This document shows, one piece after another, positions 36,291-60,151 of a DNA stretch of 64,000 nucleotides. The notes below the pieces were generated by a model that saw only the letters and a program-made list of their open reading frames with translations, searched no databases and was not told where the DNA came from. Numbering within the stretch: position 1 is the stretch's first letter; each line of letters opens with the position of its first letter. The translations under genes were made by a program, and so were the position numbers. This DNA comes from Albula goreensis (taxonomy: Eukaryota; Chordata; Actinopteri; Albuliformes; Albulidae), in contig CM040742.1 of NCBI GenBank assembly GCA_022829145.1, positions 48,908,182 through 48,972,181 of the forward strand. Reading direction: 5' to 3'.

Positions 36291-39200
36291 ATGGGCCCAG
36301 CAGATACTCTGAGATCCTAATGAGGTGCTTCACCCAGCATCCAGCACAAAGCTGGGGTTTACATCCTTATGGGCAGCAGGTTTTTAGATTAGACTCAAAC
36401 ACACAGGGACTTATGTGGAGGCGCATTTCTTATGTAACCCCGGCCCCCCCCATCTCCACTCCCCCATTCCCCGGCGGAGGTTCCACAGCCACGGTTAGGA
36501 AGCAGATGTGAAGTGCTGTTTCGTCCTGTACGCTGGAGCGGAGCCCTCCCCGGCCGCGCTGCTAAAGGGAGGACAGAGTCTCGCTGTGCCCGCTCCCTGA
36601 GCTCAGAAACCCCAGAAGCAGAAGGGAGCACAGCCCCTAAGGCCGGCTCATGCCCCCATGTGCACTAACCAGCAAGGGCACGCAGACCTGATGACACCAA
36701 GGCCTGTGTTTAAGCACAGGCTGACTTAGGATCATGTTCATGGTGCCCCTATTAAGAGATAGAAGAGAAAACTGATCATTTATCAGGTTTCCCCTGTCCG
36801 TACCCTACCTTCCGCATTATGAGGTGAAAGGCAGAGCTGATCCAGGATCAGCAGACCAACAGATGGAGGCTTTGTGGATCTGTGCCTGGAGGCACATTTT
36901 ACCTGCCGGAGAGATGTGCGAATCCACCCAGCCTTACGCTGAGTATGATGCAACTGTGTCCTCTTGGCCTGCGTTTTTTCCTTTGGCTTGCTCTGAAAAT
37001 GAAAAGGGCAGAAACTAAAATACTTCAATTCTGCAGACAAAAGGCAGCTGACAGCTGATTGCCTTTGGTATTTTCCCGTGTTGCTGAGGGGAGAGACAGC
37101 AAAAGGAATGAGCTGGAGGTATGCAAACAGGAGGCAGAGCTGGAGACTCTTTACACAGAGGTTCATGAGAGCTGCTTTGTCCAGTCTGCGCATGTCTTTA
37201 CAGTCTTAATCACTTTTGCTCTATATTTTTATCTGTGACTTTCTGTTTTAGTAACAACTCCACTTGAGGTTGGTTGAACAAAACTATTTCTCAAAAACTT
37301 CTTCAAATATTACAAAAGGAAAAGATTAATCAATAAAGAGCAATAAAGTGGACATCGCTCATCTTTACAATCTCTTTTAGATCTCATTTATGGATCAGAT
37401 CTTTAGCAAATACCCTGACTGCATTACACCTTTGGAAGAGACGACATTTTACACATTTAGATCAGATCTGAAAAAAAAACAGCATTTGATGTTGCAGATG
37501 TTTATGGCTTCAGATTTTTCTAGTTCTCAAATTGCACATATGATTTGGCAGCTACAGAGAACTGTTTCAATGCTAGATAGTCTCAAGACCACTGTAGCAT
37601 TAGCCAGCCTCCCTGGTACTCATTAACTGCTATACTCACCAGTTCCATTGGCACTTTTATTGCAGGGCTAGCAAGCCTCATTAGAACTCTCACTGTGATG
37701 CTAGCTAGCCACATTGTAACTCTATATCTGAGATGCTAGCTGCCCTCACTGCAGCGCTTACACTGGCAAAACTGTGAACTCCAGCAGCATACAGACAAGT
37801 GCTGGAACCAGGATTTATAGCCACCTAAAACTATCAATCAGTACTTTCTGGATACGCAGCTAGCAGGTGAGATTGAAGTACACATGAGCACATGCATACA
37901 CATGCACACATTCACACGTGCACAAAACACATGCCACAAGATCCTTTTGGGTTATTGAGGTTACAGACATCAAGTTTTTGAGTGAAAGGTTTTCTAACGT
38001 CGTCCTCAGTATCAGCTGCGACTACTGCATATCTGACCCTGTCCACGCATGGAGCACGTGTCACCAGATTCACACAGAATTCCTTTAATGTGATACATGC
38101 TTAAGCCCCAATTTAACCCCCACAAACACATGAGAACAACACCAACACATGTGTGTATGAGAGTGTGTGATGCACATGCAGGCATGAGTGTGTACATTTG
38201 GATTTGTTTGAACTGAACCGACAGACATCTCTCTATGCTATTGATTAAAGTGTAGATCTGCAACAGCAACATGTTTTCTGACAACATATTTGATTTGTAT
38301 CAGATGGTCTTTTACTGTGATGCACACCAGGGGCCTGTTCACCCTCACACCACTTCAGCAGTGTTGGAGGGAACTATATTCAAAAATGCATCACCAGTAT
38401 TGGTTATTGGGTTGTGTGATGTCATAACAGAGATCACTCCTGCACTCTGCAGTGATGGGAGTGTGCGGGGGTCTTGAGGAGGTTTTAAGAAGGCATGAAT
38501 GGAGCAGAGCTGATGAGGAGGTCATGAGCACAGAGGGGCTTTAAGAAGGCATGAATGGAGCGGAGCTGATTGGCTGAAACAGACCTCCTCAGGTAGACGT
38601 TCTTCACCACCTGCTGCTTTTGTCACGTTTGCGAGAGTGTGTTTGTGCTGCTGTATGATAACTTTAATGTGTCCTAAAATATTTAGCACAAGTTCCTTGC
38701 GTGAGAGGTCTATGTGTGTATGCGTGTATGTATGTGTGCGTTTGTGTGTGTGTGCATGTGAGTGTGTATGTGTATTCATATGCCTGTATTCATGTGTCCC
38801 TATGTGTGTCTGTGCAAGTACTTGAGCATGTGTGTGATACAACAGGCAAGTAGAGAGCAGGACAGCATGAGCTTGTAAAGAGTGTCCTGATAAATTCAGC
38901 AAATGTTTGTCAGAGCTGAGTTGTCACGCTCTTTTGGTTCTTAAAGACTTTCAAGGCTGTCCCACACTTTGGCAGACTCTCCTATGGGGCTCCAGTCTGA
39001 CTGCTCCCGATCTTAGTGAGGGCCCCAAAGCCATTAGACTATCAATCACAGAGCCCACCTCCATAGTCACCCATGTCTCCTTTCTTTTCTACCCTTCCAC
39101 CCTTTTAAGAACCCTCCACAGAGATTAAAGGGTGAGTACCTGGGAGGAAGTGTACCTCTCTTTGTGTTTGAGCAGTGCGGATGTTTTGTTAAGGATTTAT

Positions 39201-40423
39201 AAAGGGACCTTCAGTCCAACAAACAGTGAAGCATTCTCAGGGGAAAAAAATCAGGTGGCAGACTGGTTCAGTTTGCACCATCTTCATCAACAGTGTGACT
39301 TTTCACTCTGTCCTCAGTCTCCGAAGAATAGCAATAGGAGGAATTATTCTGTGTTCCGGAAGTGAATTTTACGCATGCTGCTGTACCATCACAGAGTGAC
39401 TTATACAGACCAAAACGTGCAACCAAATAAAAAAAAAAGACTCTCACATATCACACACAAAGTGTGTTGTATTTAACACGGCTCAGAACTATCGTACTTA
39501 GGTGCTCAAAACTACAAGCGTTTACGTTATTACAGTTGTTTGTAAAATTTAAGGGCACTGTCCTCGTGATGTGTGCTATGTATTCCGTACCAGTTTCCCC
39601 GCTAGATGCATGCGATAGTTAAATATTCATTCTGGCGGTCACTAACAAGGTGTTTTTAACATTTAGACACATCTGCCCCCTTCTGGTAAAATAATATTAT
39701 TACACGTGTATGCGTTCCCCTTGTGCAGCAATTTTCTAATGCAATACAGCTACTCTTTTCGGTGCGGTGTGCCCCAAAATACATTCAAAATAAGATATTT
39801 TTTCAAATGCAGTTTCACCTACGTTTACATGATGTGCAATACGCCCAGTCCATAACTTTGCAGACTATACACATCATACAAGTATGGTAAAGGTCTGGTT
39901 ATGTTACCATCATTACACCTTGCATCATACAAATTACATTAGCGAAAACATACAGTTCAAAATAATTCAACCCTGGCTAGTCCATTCTTATCGATTAACT
40001 AATTGGTTTAAATGAGTGTAGACCACTAAATGTTTAACTAATCTTCCGCTCATAATCTGTTAAGCATGGCCGTTCTTGTTGAGTAGCCCCGTGATGTCGC
40101 AGGTATTATATTTTAATCTAGTTGACTCTTTACTTTCCAGCATGTAAAGCTGAAAGTCGCATGGAAATGAAAACAGCTGACGTAATGACGCACTCTCAGT
40201 GACGTAACACGTTTAAGTCGCGCTGCTGTTGATGTGTAGGAAGCGGTGTGGCAGACTGCTTTATGAGTGAATTCGGCTAGCTAGCCAGCTGGCTAATTAG
40301 ACGTTAGGTGATACAATAGCTAAAAGGTCATTTTAGATAAATTGCTTGGTTTTGTATCTGTTCATTGCCATCTCAAGAGGGCGGTTGCTTTTGACACCCA
40401 AGTCGTCTGAGAAACGGACAGTC
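36291..40423. other. Spacer and rab4b promoter region
   Basis: Unique sequence with a two-copy tttaagaaggcatgaatgga duplication at 38484 and 38540, short (GT)n near 38710-38770, and TGACG-rich promoter sequence at 40170-40210. No other gene recognised. Confidence 0.5.
40178..40207 (+). promoter_or_regulatory. Two CRE/ATF-like motifs upstream of rab4b
   Basis: TGACGTAA occurs at 40178-40185 and again at 40200-40207, 22 bp apart, with a further TGACG at 40186. They lie about 220-245 bp before the rab4b ATG in a TGACG-rich stretch. TGACGTAA is a recognised CREB/ATF-type site; function here is inferred from position. Confidence 0.5.
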
Positions 40424-51163
<10,740 letters not shown>

Positions 51164-51177
<14 letters not shown>

Positions 51178-51765
51178 AGCACAGTGCCCCCAAAGGTCAG
51201 TACTGCACACTGCAGCTGCTAGAGCACAGCGCCCCCAAAGGTCAGTACTGCACACTGCAGCTGCTAGAGCACAGCGCCCCCACAGGTCAATACTGCACAC
51301 TGCAGCTGCTAGAGCACAGCACCCCCAAAGGTCAGTACTGCACGCTGCAGGTGCTAGAGCACAGTGCCCCCAAAGGTCAGTACTGCACACTGCAGGTGCT
51401 AGAGCACAGTGCCCCCAAAGGTCAGTACTGCACTCTGCAGCTGCTAGAGCACAGCGCCCCCACAGGTCAATACTGCACACTGCAGCTGCTAGAGCACAGC
51501 ACCCCCAAAGGTCAGTACTGCACTCTGCAGCTGCTAGAGCACAGCGCCCCCAAAGGTCAGTACTGCACTCTGCAGCTGCTAGAGCACAGCGCCCCAAAGG
51601 TCAGTACTGCACACTGCAGCTGCTGAGCACAGCGCCCCCACAGGTCAATACTGCACACTGCAGCTGCTAGAGCACAGCACCCCAAAGGTCAGTACAGCAC
51701 AGCCCCCCACAGGTCAGTACTGCACACTGCAGCTGCTAGAGCACAGCGCCCCCACAATTACAACA
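51164..51765. repeat. 45-bp minisatellite starting in rab4b coding sequence, about 13 copies
   Basis: Unit ctgcagctgctagagcacag, cgcccccaaaggtcagtact, gcaca. First unit overlaps the last codons and stop of rab4b; spacing of 45 bp measured at 51169 and 51214. The array decays after 51600. Confidence 0.95.
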
Positions 51766-52199
51766 TAATCAGATGAGTTGGTAGTGGTATTGGTGTGAAT
51801 CAAATGAAAATGTAGAAATGTATAATCAAAATACAATCTTTTGTGATAAATATTACATTCAGTAACTGTTGTGATATGTCTGTACCATTAGTATGTGTAA
51901 AAACGTTTTAAAATTCTGGACCTGTGGAATGTGTATATTTGTTTTATGAATCTTTTGTTCTTTCTCTCTCTGTCTCAGTTGTGGATCAGGTCCCCTGCCC
52001 CCATAACTGTCCCCCGTCCCCCAGCCCCGGCCTCCCTCCTGCACTTTCTGCTCAGACCCTCCAGACTGTGGCCCCTGACCCCTGCAGCCTGTGACCTCTT
52101 AACTTTAACAAGAGATCAACCAATCAGATGTGAGAGAGAGAGCACCATCACTGGACGAGTGCAACTTGTCACCTCAAGGCCAGCAGAGGGTGGTCTATT

Positions 52200-52460
52200 A
52201 CCCCCCCCAACTCCACACACAGATTCACACATTCACATATACATGTGCACACACACACACACACACACACTCACACATTCACACATTCACATATACATGC
52301 GCACACACACACAAACTCACACATTCACATATACATGCGCACACACACACACACACACACACACATGTACACACACACACACACACACACACACTCATTC
52401 ACATGCACACACATGTACACACACACTCATTCACACACACACACACACGCACGCACACAC
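52200..52460. repeat. Imperfect (CA)n
   Basis: CA repeats with tcacattcacatatacatg interruptions. Confidence 0.9.
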
Positions 52461-52579
52461 AGTGTTGCTCCCTGCTGGTTCTGATTCACACACATTCCTC
52501 AGCCTCTGGGCCCCAGTGTGGGGTTCTGTGGGGGGCAGCCAAGGGGCCGCTGGCCTGCCTTCTCTCTCTGGCCACCTGA

Positions 52580-52890
52580 AGGATCCCCATCTCCGCCTGC
52601 GCGACCTGTCTCCGCCCACCGACCCGTCTCCGCCTGCCCGTCCCGTTCCTCCGCCCGCTGACCCCTCTCCACCTGCCCATCCCGTTCCTCCGCCTGCCCG
52701 ACCCCTCTCCGCCTGCCCGTCCCGTTCCTCCGCCTGCTGACCCCTCTCCGCCTGCCCGACCCCTCTCCGCCTGCCCGTCCCGTTCCTCGGCCCGCTGACC
52801 CCTCTCCGCCTGCCCGTCCCGGTCCTCGGCCCGCTGACCCCTCTCCGCCTGCCCGTCCCGTTCCTCCGCCCGCTGACCCCTCTCCTCTCT
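52580..52890. repeat. C-rich degenerate minisatellite
   Basis: Repeated ctccgcctgcccgtcccgtt and cctccgcccgctgacccct blocks, roughly 18-39 bp periods. Confidence 0.85.
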
Positions 52891-55094
52891 GTGGCTCCTG
52901 ATCTTTCCCTGCCACATCCAGAACAGAGCCTAGTTACCCCTCTGATCCTGCGCTTCAGCAGAGAAACACAGCCATCAAAGTACCCTCCCACAACACTGAT
53001 CTGGGATCAGCCAACCTAAACTCTGCCCCAGCCCTGCCCAGTTTGTACAGACACTGTAAACTGATCTGGTGTCAGCCGTTGGGCTCCACCCCATGCATGA
53101 AGCCAGTGTACTGCTGCAGATGTGTGTTCCCTGGTGTTGGGTGCCTCCATGCGTTTGGGACGTGACTAACACCTGTGAACAGAACGGATCTCTGTGGCTC
53201 TGAAGAGAAGCAGCCGGAGGCGGGTCAGTACCTCTGCTGGAGAGAATGTTCCGGGGGTTTCTGGACAGTCTCACCCCTTGCAAACACAGTGAAGATCACT
53301 GCATCCACACTCATCCTCAGACAAGTCTGCTGATGTCATGTGACTGGCATCCGACCATTTTCTGCTGGTGGATTCTCAGACTCCTTCTGATTGGTTGACA
53401 TTTGAGTGTTAAGAATGGCAGATTGGGTTTGACTTTTTCAGGTATTGTTTCAAGCACCCGTCAGAAACATGAAGGAACAGAAAAGGGTGTACAGACAGGT
53501 AGAAGCTGCTCTAGCTCCTCTCTGCGGTTTGTTTGGAAGGTGTGCTTTTGGCTTTCTCTCAGGCTTGGTTGATCAGTATTTTCCTGTAGTGCTTTTTGCT
53601 TTTGTCAGGAGCCCAGAGTGTTGTAATTTAGCAGCGTGTTCAGAGCAGAGAGAGCGTTCGGTTTGTGGACAGCATGGTGGGTGGTGACATCTGCAGTGAA
53701 CATAAAAAAGAGAAAAAGAGACACATATCCTCTAACTCCTCTCTGGGTATTGTGTATAGGCTTTAACTTTAGCCTTTTCCAGGTGCTCCAGATCAGCACT
53801 GACACATTAAGGCCCTTTCTGCAGTGTAGCTGGAGCAGGGCGATACTGAACTCAGATCAGTTCAAACCGATGGCTGTATGATGGCCGTCTCTCAGCCAGG
53901 CAGAGGAGTCACACTTTACGCTGTATGAGGAGAGAACATGGAGTTTGGCGAAACGCCATTTTAACTTTGACCCTTTTCATAAGCTGACTAGGTTTGGGCC
54001 CTTTTGATTGGCTGCTCACCTGCCTCTGGTCTGAAGATTGTCTGATAGCTGAAGTGGGAAGCGAGGAGGGCGAAACACTGCGTCAATGTGTCTCTGAGCA
54101 TCTTAACCCTGTGACTGTGCGCGCCCCAAACGCTGCGTCGCCATGTTTCAGACTAAATGTTTTTATTTGTATGTCTTCTCTAAGTGCACTCTTATTTCAT
54201 GTTTTAATTACTGAATCTGAAAAGGAGACTCTGAAAATGAATACTTGTACTGTTACTGTTGAGATTGACAGTGTCAGAAAAACCATGTATATAAGGACAT
54301 TCTAAATGGAAAAACGTATATTATATATATATATATATATATATCAGTGTACATGTTGAGAGTGAGAGGGTGTGTGTTGCACTCATTTTCCCAGAGATCT
54401 GTGTGGTGTTTGGTTTGTGGTGCCGGCCTGTGAGAGCTTTAACCGGGTGGAAACTCCTCTGAGGGTGTGTGGGTTTCGCGGTTCGCACTATAACACGGTG
54501 ACCGTGTGAATGTAGTCCATAAGACCCCTTTCCCACGTCACAGGGAGAGTCCAGAATGTTCCTGTAGAAGAGCAGACTGTACTGGTTTGGTGATGCACAG
54601 GATTCCTTCATTGTTATGGTCCTGAATATATGAGTATAAATGAATATCCAAATCAAAACCATGCTGTAAATCCTTCATCGTTATGGTACTGAATATCCAA
54701 ATCAGAACTACGCTGTAAATATGGTTTAAGTTTGTTCGGAGGGAGGGGAGAGGAGAATGCTTGTGAATTTTAAAAATGAAGGACTGAGGATAAAGTTTTA
54801 TTGTTTATTGCTTTTTTATATTTCGTGTGGCTTATTGTGACTTGCTGTTTGTATCTGTGTTTAATTGTATGACTCTGCACTCTGAGCAATAGGGGGCACT
54901 CTTAACCCATGTCAGACCGATCCTGTGAGGCCAGATGGGCGAGTGCAGAGTAAACCTGTGACTGAGGGCCACGCAGTCCCTATCACAGCAGTGATGTACA
55001 TGTCACATGACTGTTTCTATAACAATGAGTCACATGATGGATGAGCAGACCCAGGTAAAGGTCCCTCCAGCCTGTGTGTGTGTGCGCGTGTGCA

Positions 55095-55098
55095 TGGA

Positions 55099-55164
<66 letters not shown>

Positions 55165-55165
55165 C
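55095..55165. repeat. (GT)n microsatellite
   Basis: Uninterrupted GT dinucleotides. A (TA)n tract also lies at about 54318-54343. Confidence 0.95.
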
Positions 55166-55549
55166 GTGTGCGCGTACAGACTGTGTGTGTGTGTGTGAGG
55201 GTCCGCTGGGGTCCCCAGCCCGGGTGCTGGAGAGAGACAGGGTCTGCTTGTTTCCATTGTCACTCAGCATTTAATAACCAACTGCTTTATCTAACTGGCT
55301 CTTGTCCCCTGGTCTCCTGTTTCTGCATTGGTCCCCAGCAGTGCACCTGTAGACCTCCCACAGGTGTGAGTCACCTGCCCTGGGCAGTTACTGTATTCAC
55401 TTTCCCTGACCCACCAGCATCTGGACAGGAACTTAAGCACAACAGGCGCGGGCAGGAGAGAGGTCAGCGAGACAGCACTCTAACCGGGACAGGAGAATGT
55501 GCAGTTTCAGGACTTTGGTATTTACAGTTTTTCTGTCATTAGAATCCAG

Positions 55550-55555
55550 AATAAA
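55550..55555 (+). terminator. Possible polyadenylation signal downstream of rab4b
   Basis: AATAAA followed by a GT-rich stretch, 4.4 kb after the rab4b stop. It would imply a very long 3' UTR or an unseen transcript; weak. Confidence 0.2.
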
Positions 55556-55702
55556 CCTGTCTTTGGGCCAGAAAGAGGAATGATTGCGTTTTAGCGTTGT
55601 GTTAATAACTGTTGCTGTTACATTGTAAAATCCAGGATGCCTCTCAGATGTGACTGTGTGTGGCCTCGGTGGAGGAAGCCAGTCTGCAGCCTGCTGAAGT
55701 GG

Positions 55703-55716
55703 CCACTAGATGGCAG
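55703..55716 (+). promoter_or_regulatory. CTCF-like motif
   Basis: CCACTAGATGGCAG fits the CTCF core consensus at every position. It lies in the spacer between rab4b and ap2s1, in opposite orientation to the 9805 motif. Sequence match only. Confidence 0.5.
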
Positions 55717-56916
55717 TGTGCCAAAATTAGGCATCGTTTTCTTTTCCCTTTAACTTCTCCTTGCAAAGTGGAATTAATCTAGTCATTTCTGATGGTATAA
55801 TTTTAGTTTGCAACCATAATTGATTAAAACCAAAGTGTGTTTTTACATTAAGCTGTCTGAAACTGAAAACAGTAACAGTTTGAATGTTGCTATAATGCAG
55901 CGTTTAAATGAAGCAGGTAGTAAACTGAGTGTGTTACATCATCCCTCTGCAGACTGTGTTGTGAGACTTTCTCTCCTGTCGGCCAGTAAGACCTACTGAT
56001 AATACGCTGTAGTATTATTACTGACAAAACCAATTCTGTGTCTTTGGTTTTCTCCAAATATTGTAACAAAATAAAAATCTAATCGAAGACCTCAAAATAT
56101 TATGAAAGATATGTGTCCATTTTATTTTGTTTTTTATGTCAGGTGTTGCTGTGTCTTGGTTTTTTGGACCATCAGCTAAAGCTAAGTTTCAGTGAAAATA
56201 ACTAGTATATAAAATAAAAAAATATAATAATATAAATATATAAAAATACTTGAATTCAGCTACTACACAATTAGACAAACCATAAAGTTGGTATATGAAT
56301 AAAAAAGCTTTGAAAAAGTTTGGTCTGTGTTATAAAGATTTTTAAATATATTACCAGCTTGGTTTGCAAAGTAAAGCTGATATGAAGCATACTATGAGAG
56401 CAGAAAGTGGGTTTTGGAAAACTTGTGAAAGCTGAATGATCACTCATATTATTTTTACTTTAGTTTATTAGAGTGTATCCAAAATCATAAGGAAACAATG
56501 AAGATTGGTGTTTTTAATGGAAGGTAACAGCAGAGGCGTGGATGGCACAGACACTTTGCTATGTCTAACACTCACACCATCCTGAAGGTTTCTGTGACGC
56601 AGAAAATCACTCATACAGCAGAAGCTTTGCTAACGTACTGTGGTATGTTTATTTTGTCATTTATTTACATGTAAACAGGGAAAGAGGAGAAATGTATCAG
56701 TATTGTATAAAATCACAAAAGCCCCACGCAGCGCAGGCCTGATCAGACAGGTCAGAGTCTGCGCTGTTTTCAGTTTTACAGTTTGACATGTGAAACGAGG
56801 CTGGACAGGGTGGAGGGCACACAAACACAAACGCTGTTCCTGTAGTGTCATGTTTGCTTGCCACAGCATTATCAGACATTAGCGACGTGGCAGCTGTGCA
56901 GGAGGCACGGTGTGTT

Positions 56917-57296
56917 TCAGCACTGAGTGAAGTACAGCCACGCTCAGAGCCCTGTGCTGCTTCAGCGGCGTGAGAGAGACCCCACACAGGCACTGACACA
57001 GGCACTGACAGATACAGGTGTGTTATTCTAAAGACGCACAGTAGTGTGAAGTACAGCCACGCTCAGAGCCCTGTGCTGCTTCAGCGGCGTGAGAGAGACC
57101 CCACACAGGCACTGACACAGGCACTGACACAGGCACTGACACAGGCACTGACAGATACAGGTGTGTTATTATTCAGCAGTGTGAAAGCCACGCTCAGAGC
57201 CCTGTGCTGCTTCAGCGGCGTGAGAGAGACCCCAAACAGGCACTGACACAGGCACTGACAGATACTGGTGTGTTATTCTAAAGACGCACAGCAGTG
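56917..57296. repeat. Three-copy nested repeat of about 120-130 bp
   Basis: gccacgctcagagccctgtg begins copies near 56938, 57057 and 57188. Inside, acaggcactgac is repeated two to four times, so copy length differs. Confidence 0.9.
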
Positions 57297-57339
57297 AGAG
57301 GAAATGCAGCCTTGTGTCTGTACTGTGACATTGTTAGAG

Positions 57340-59056
57340 TGTTACAGCACTGCCATGTTACACAGGTACAGTGTTACAGCACTGCCATGTTACACAGGTA
57401 CAGTGTTACAGCACTGCCATGTTACACAGGTACAGTGTTACAGCACTGCCATGTTACGCAGGTACAGTGTTACAGCACTGCCATGTTACACAGGTACAGT
57501 GTTACAGCACTGCCATGTTACACAGGTACAGTGTTACAGCACTGCCATGTTACACAGGTACAGTGTTACAGCACTGCCATGTTACACAGGTACAGTGTTA
57601 CAGCACTGCCATGTTACACAGGTACAGTGTTACAGCACTGCCATGTTACAATGTAACACAGCTGCCATGTTACACAGGTACAGTGTTACAGCACTGCCAT
57701 GTTACACAGGTACAGTGTTACAGCACTGCCATGTTACGAGGTACAGTGTTACAGCACTGCCATGTTACACAGGTACAGTGTTACAGCACTGCCATGTTAC
57801 GCAGGTACAGTGTTACAGCACTGCCATGTTACGCAGGTACAGTGTTACAGCACTGCCATGTTATGCAGGTACAGTGTTACAGCACTGCCATGTTACGCAG
57901 GTACAGTGTTACAGCACTGCCATGTTACACAGGTACAGTGTTACAGCACTGCCATGTTACACAGGTAGTGTTAGTGTAACAACACTGCCATGTTACACAG
58001 GTACAGTGTTACAGCACTGCCATGTTACACAGGTACAGTGTTACAGCACTGCCATGTTACACAGGTACAGTGTTACAGCACTGCCATGTTACACAGGTAC
58101 AGTGTTACAGCACTGCCATGTTACGCAGGTACAGTGTTACAGCACTGCCATGTTACACAGGTACAGTGTTACAGCACTGCCATGTCACACAGGTACAGTG
58201 TTACAGCACTGCCATGTCACACAGGTACAGTGTTACAGCACTGCATTTTTAGATCACTGCCATGTCACACAGGTACAGTGTTACAGCACTGCATTTTTAG
58301 ATGACTGCCATGTTACACAGGTACAGTGTTACAGCACTGCATTTTTAGATCACTGCCATGTCACACAGGTACAGTGTTACAGCACTGCATTTTTAGATCA
58401 CTGCCATGTCACACAGGTACAGTGTTACAGCACTGCCATGTTACACAGGTACAGTGTTACAGCACTGCATTTTTAGATGACTGCCATGTTACGCAGGTAC
58501 AGTGTTACAGCACTGCATCTTTAGAAGACTGCCATGTCACACAGGTACAGTGTTACAGCACTGCCATGTTACACAGGTACAGTGTTACAGCACTGCATTT
58601 TTAGAAGACTGCCATGTTACAGGTACAGTGTTACAGCACTGCATCTTTAGAAGACTGCCATGTCACACAGGTACAGTGTTACAGCACTGCCATGTTACAC
58701 AGGTACAGTGTTACAGCACTGTCATGTTACACAGGTACAGTGTTACAGCACTGCCATGTTACACAGGTACAGTGTTACAGCACTGCCATGTTACACAGGT
58801 ACAGTGTTACAGCACTGCCATGTTACACAGGTACAGTGTTACAGCACTGCCATGTTACACAGGTACAGTGTAACAGCACTGCATTTTTAATCACTGCCAT
58901 GTTACACAGGTACAGTGTAACAGCACTGCCATGTTACACAGGTACAGTGTAACAGCACTGCCATGTTACACAGGTACAGTGTTACAGCACTGCCATGTTA
59001 CACAGGTACAGTGTTACAGCACTGCCATGTTACACAGGTACAGTGTTACACAGCTA
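57340..59056. repeat. 32-bp minisatellite, about 53 copies
   Basis: Unit acagcactgccatgttacac then aggtacagtgtt; a variant with catttttagatcactgcc is interspersed from 58240 to 58900. Confidence 0.95.
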
Positions 59057-59819
59057 CATTGTCAGAACCATGGAAAGGACTGGGCCTCACTCCATCACAA
59101 CACTGTGCTATTGGGTGAAGAGGCACATGGTGTGTACGTCAGAGATGTGAAACACACTGTGTGATACAGATATGGGACTGTTAGACATTTTAATAAGGAG
59201 GTTTAGTGCACTAGGAGTGTATGTATCATGGCAAGCAGAAATTACAGCACACATACTAATATTACTTGTAATACAGTTGACTGTGTGAAAAGCTACTTTT
59301 CACTGCCTAAATTCTCAAGGGAGAAGTTCAAAAGCAGACATACATATAAATTTTCACAAACATTAAAAGGTCATTAACTGGGATTTTTCTTGATTCATTA
59401 GGAAATATTGATCTTTTCAGACCCTCAGTATCTCAGCCAATGGAATTCAGAGCTTCTGAACTCGGCTGTTAGCTGAGCCTCATTTTCTACAATAAGGCCA
59501 AATATAAGTAAGACATTTAGATTCTGTTAGTCAATATTTCCTGATCAATCAGGTAATACAATATTACTGATATGATTATGAACAGCACCACGGGTTTGCT
59601 GCTGTCTAAAGAGGTTTTCTTCTGAATTTCTCTTCATTTGAACATTAGTCAGCTGGGAGCAGCTTGCATCACAGTGATAGGAAAGTGTAAACCAGTCTGT
59701 GCTCCAGCCTGTGCCCCAAGCACTGACCCCAGACCTGTTCTACCCACACACACAGACTGTGCTGTGGTCAGGAGCAAACTGAGGGCTGCTGATCTGAGAT
59801 CAGTGTGTCCTGTGCAGTG
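59057..59819. other. Likely ap2s1 3' UTR/spacer
   Basis: Lies 3' of the ap2s1 stop on the minus strand. A minus-strand ATTAAA-type signal occurs near 59187 but is weak. Confidence 0.35.
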
Positions 59820-59921
59820 CTAGTCCAGGGACTGCAGCATGAGGAGCTGCTTCAGTACCTTGGTCTGGCTGGTCTCCCGAATCTCCCCCGCCAGGAACAT
59901 TTCATCCACCACCGTGTAAAC
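59820..59921 (-). CDS. ap2s1: ap2s1 terminal coding exon
   Basis: On the minus strand an acceptor within a tctctctcag tract precedes GTTTACACGG; encodes VYTVVDEMFLAGEIRETSQT and KVLKQLLMLQSLD, then TAG at 59822-59820. Confidence 0.94.
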   Translation of the reverse strand, partial: VYTVVDEMFLAGEIRETSQTKVLKQLLMLQSLD

Positions 59922-60111
59922 CTGAGAGAGAGGGAGAGAGAGACACACACCACACGCACACACACGCCCACACACACGCCCCACACACACGCCCCACACA
60001 CACACACACACACACACACAGACTGTTACCTGCTGCAGGTACCACACCTGTACTGACAGTCACAGCCCAGGGTGTTTGGGGCTCTGCTCTGTGTGTGTGT
60101 GTGTGTGTGTG

Positions 60112-60151
<40 letters not shown>

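Larger units (their letters stand above)
51766..56916. other. rab4b downstream region, possible 3' UTR
   Basis: A strong acceptor-like tctctctctgtctcag ends at 51978, so a 3'-UTR intron over the 45-bp array is possible. Otherwise C-rich repeats, (CA)n, (TA)n, (GT)n, a CTCF-like motif and A/T-rich sequence from 55740 to 56520. No other gene recognised. Confidence 0.45.

Noticed and set aside
35190-36320. Several Gly/Pro-rich frames resembling collagen-like repeats
   Set aside because: Generated by the 36-bp G-rich array on either strand; no supporting splice or start signals.
37390-37626. 78-codon plus-strand frame
   Set aside because: Not a repeat, but no recognised family, no splice context and weak composition; left unannotated.
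51979-52130. Alternative last coding exon of rab4b
   Set aside because: Reads TGT GGA TCA and continues without a CXC ending; exon 7 already ends in CSC-stop at the family length.
57304-58476. 390-codon frame and its overlapping relatives
   Set aside because: A 32-bp repeat read in all frames gives the same peptide cycle; no gene-like composition or start context.
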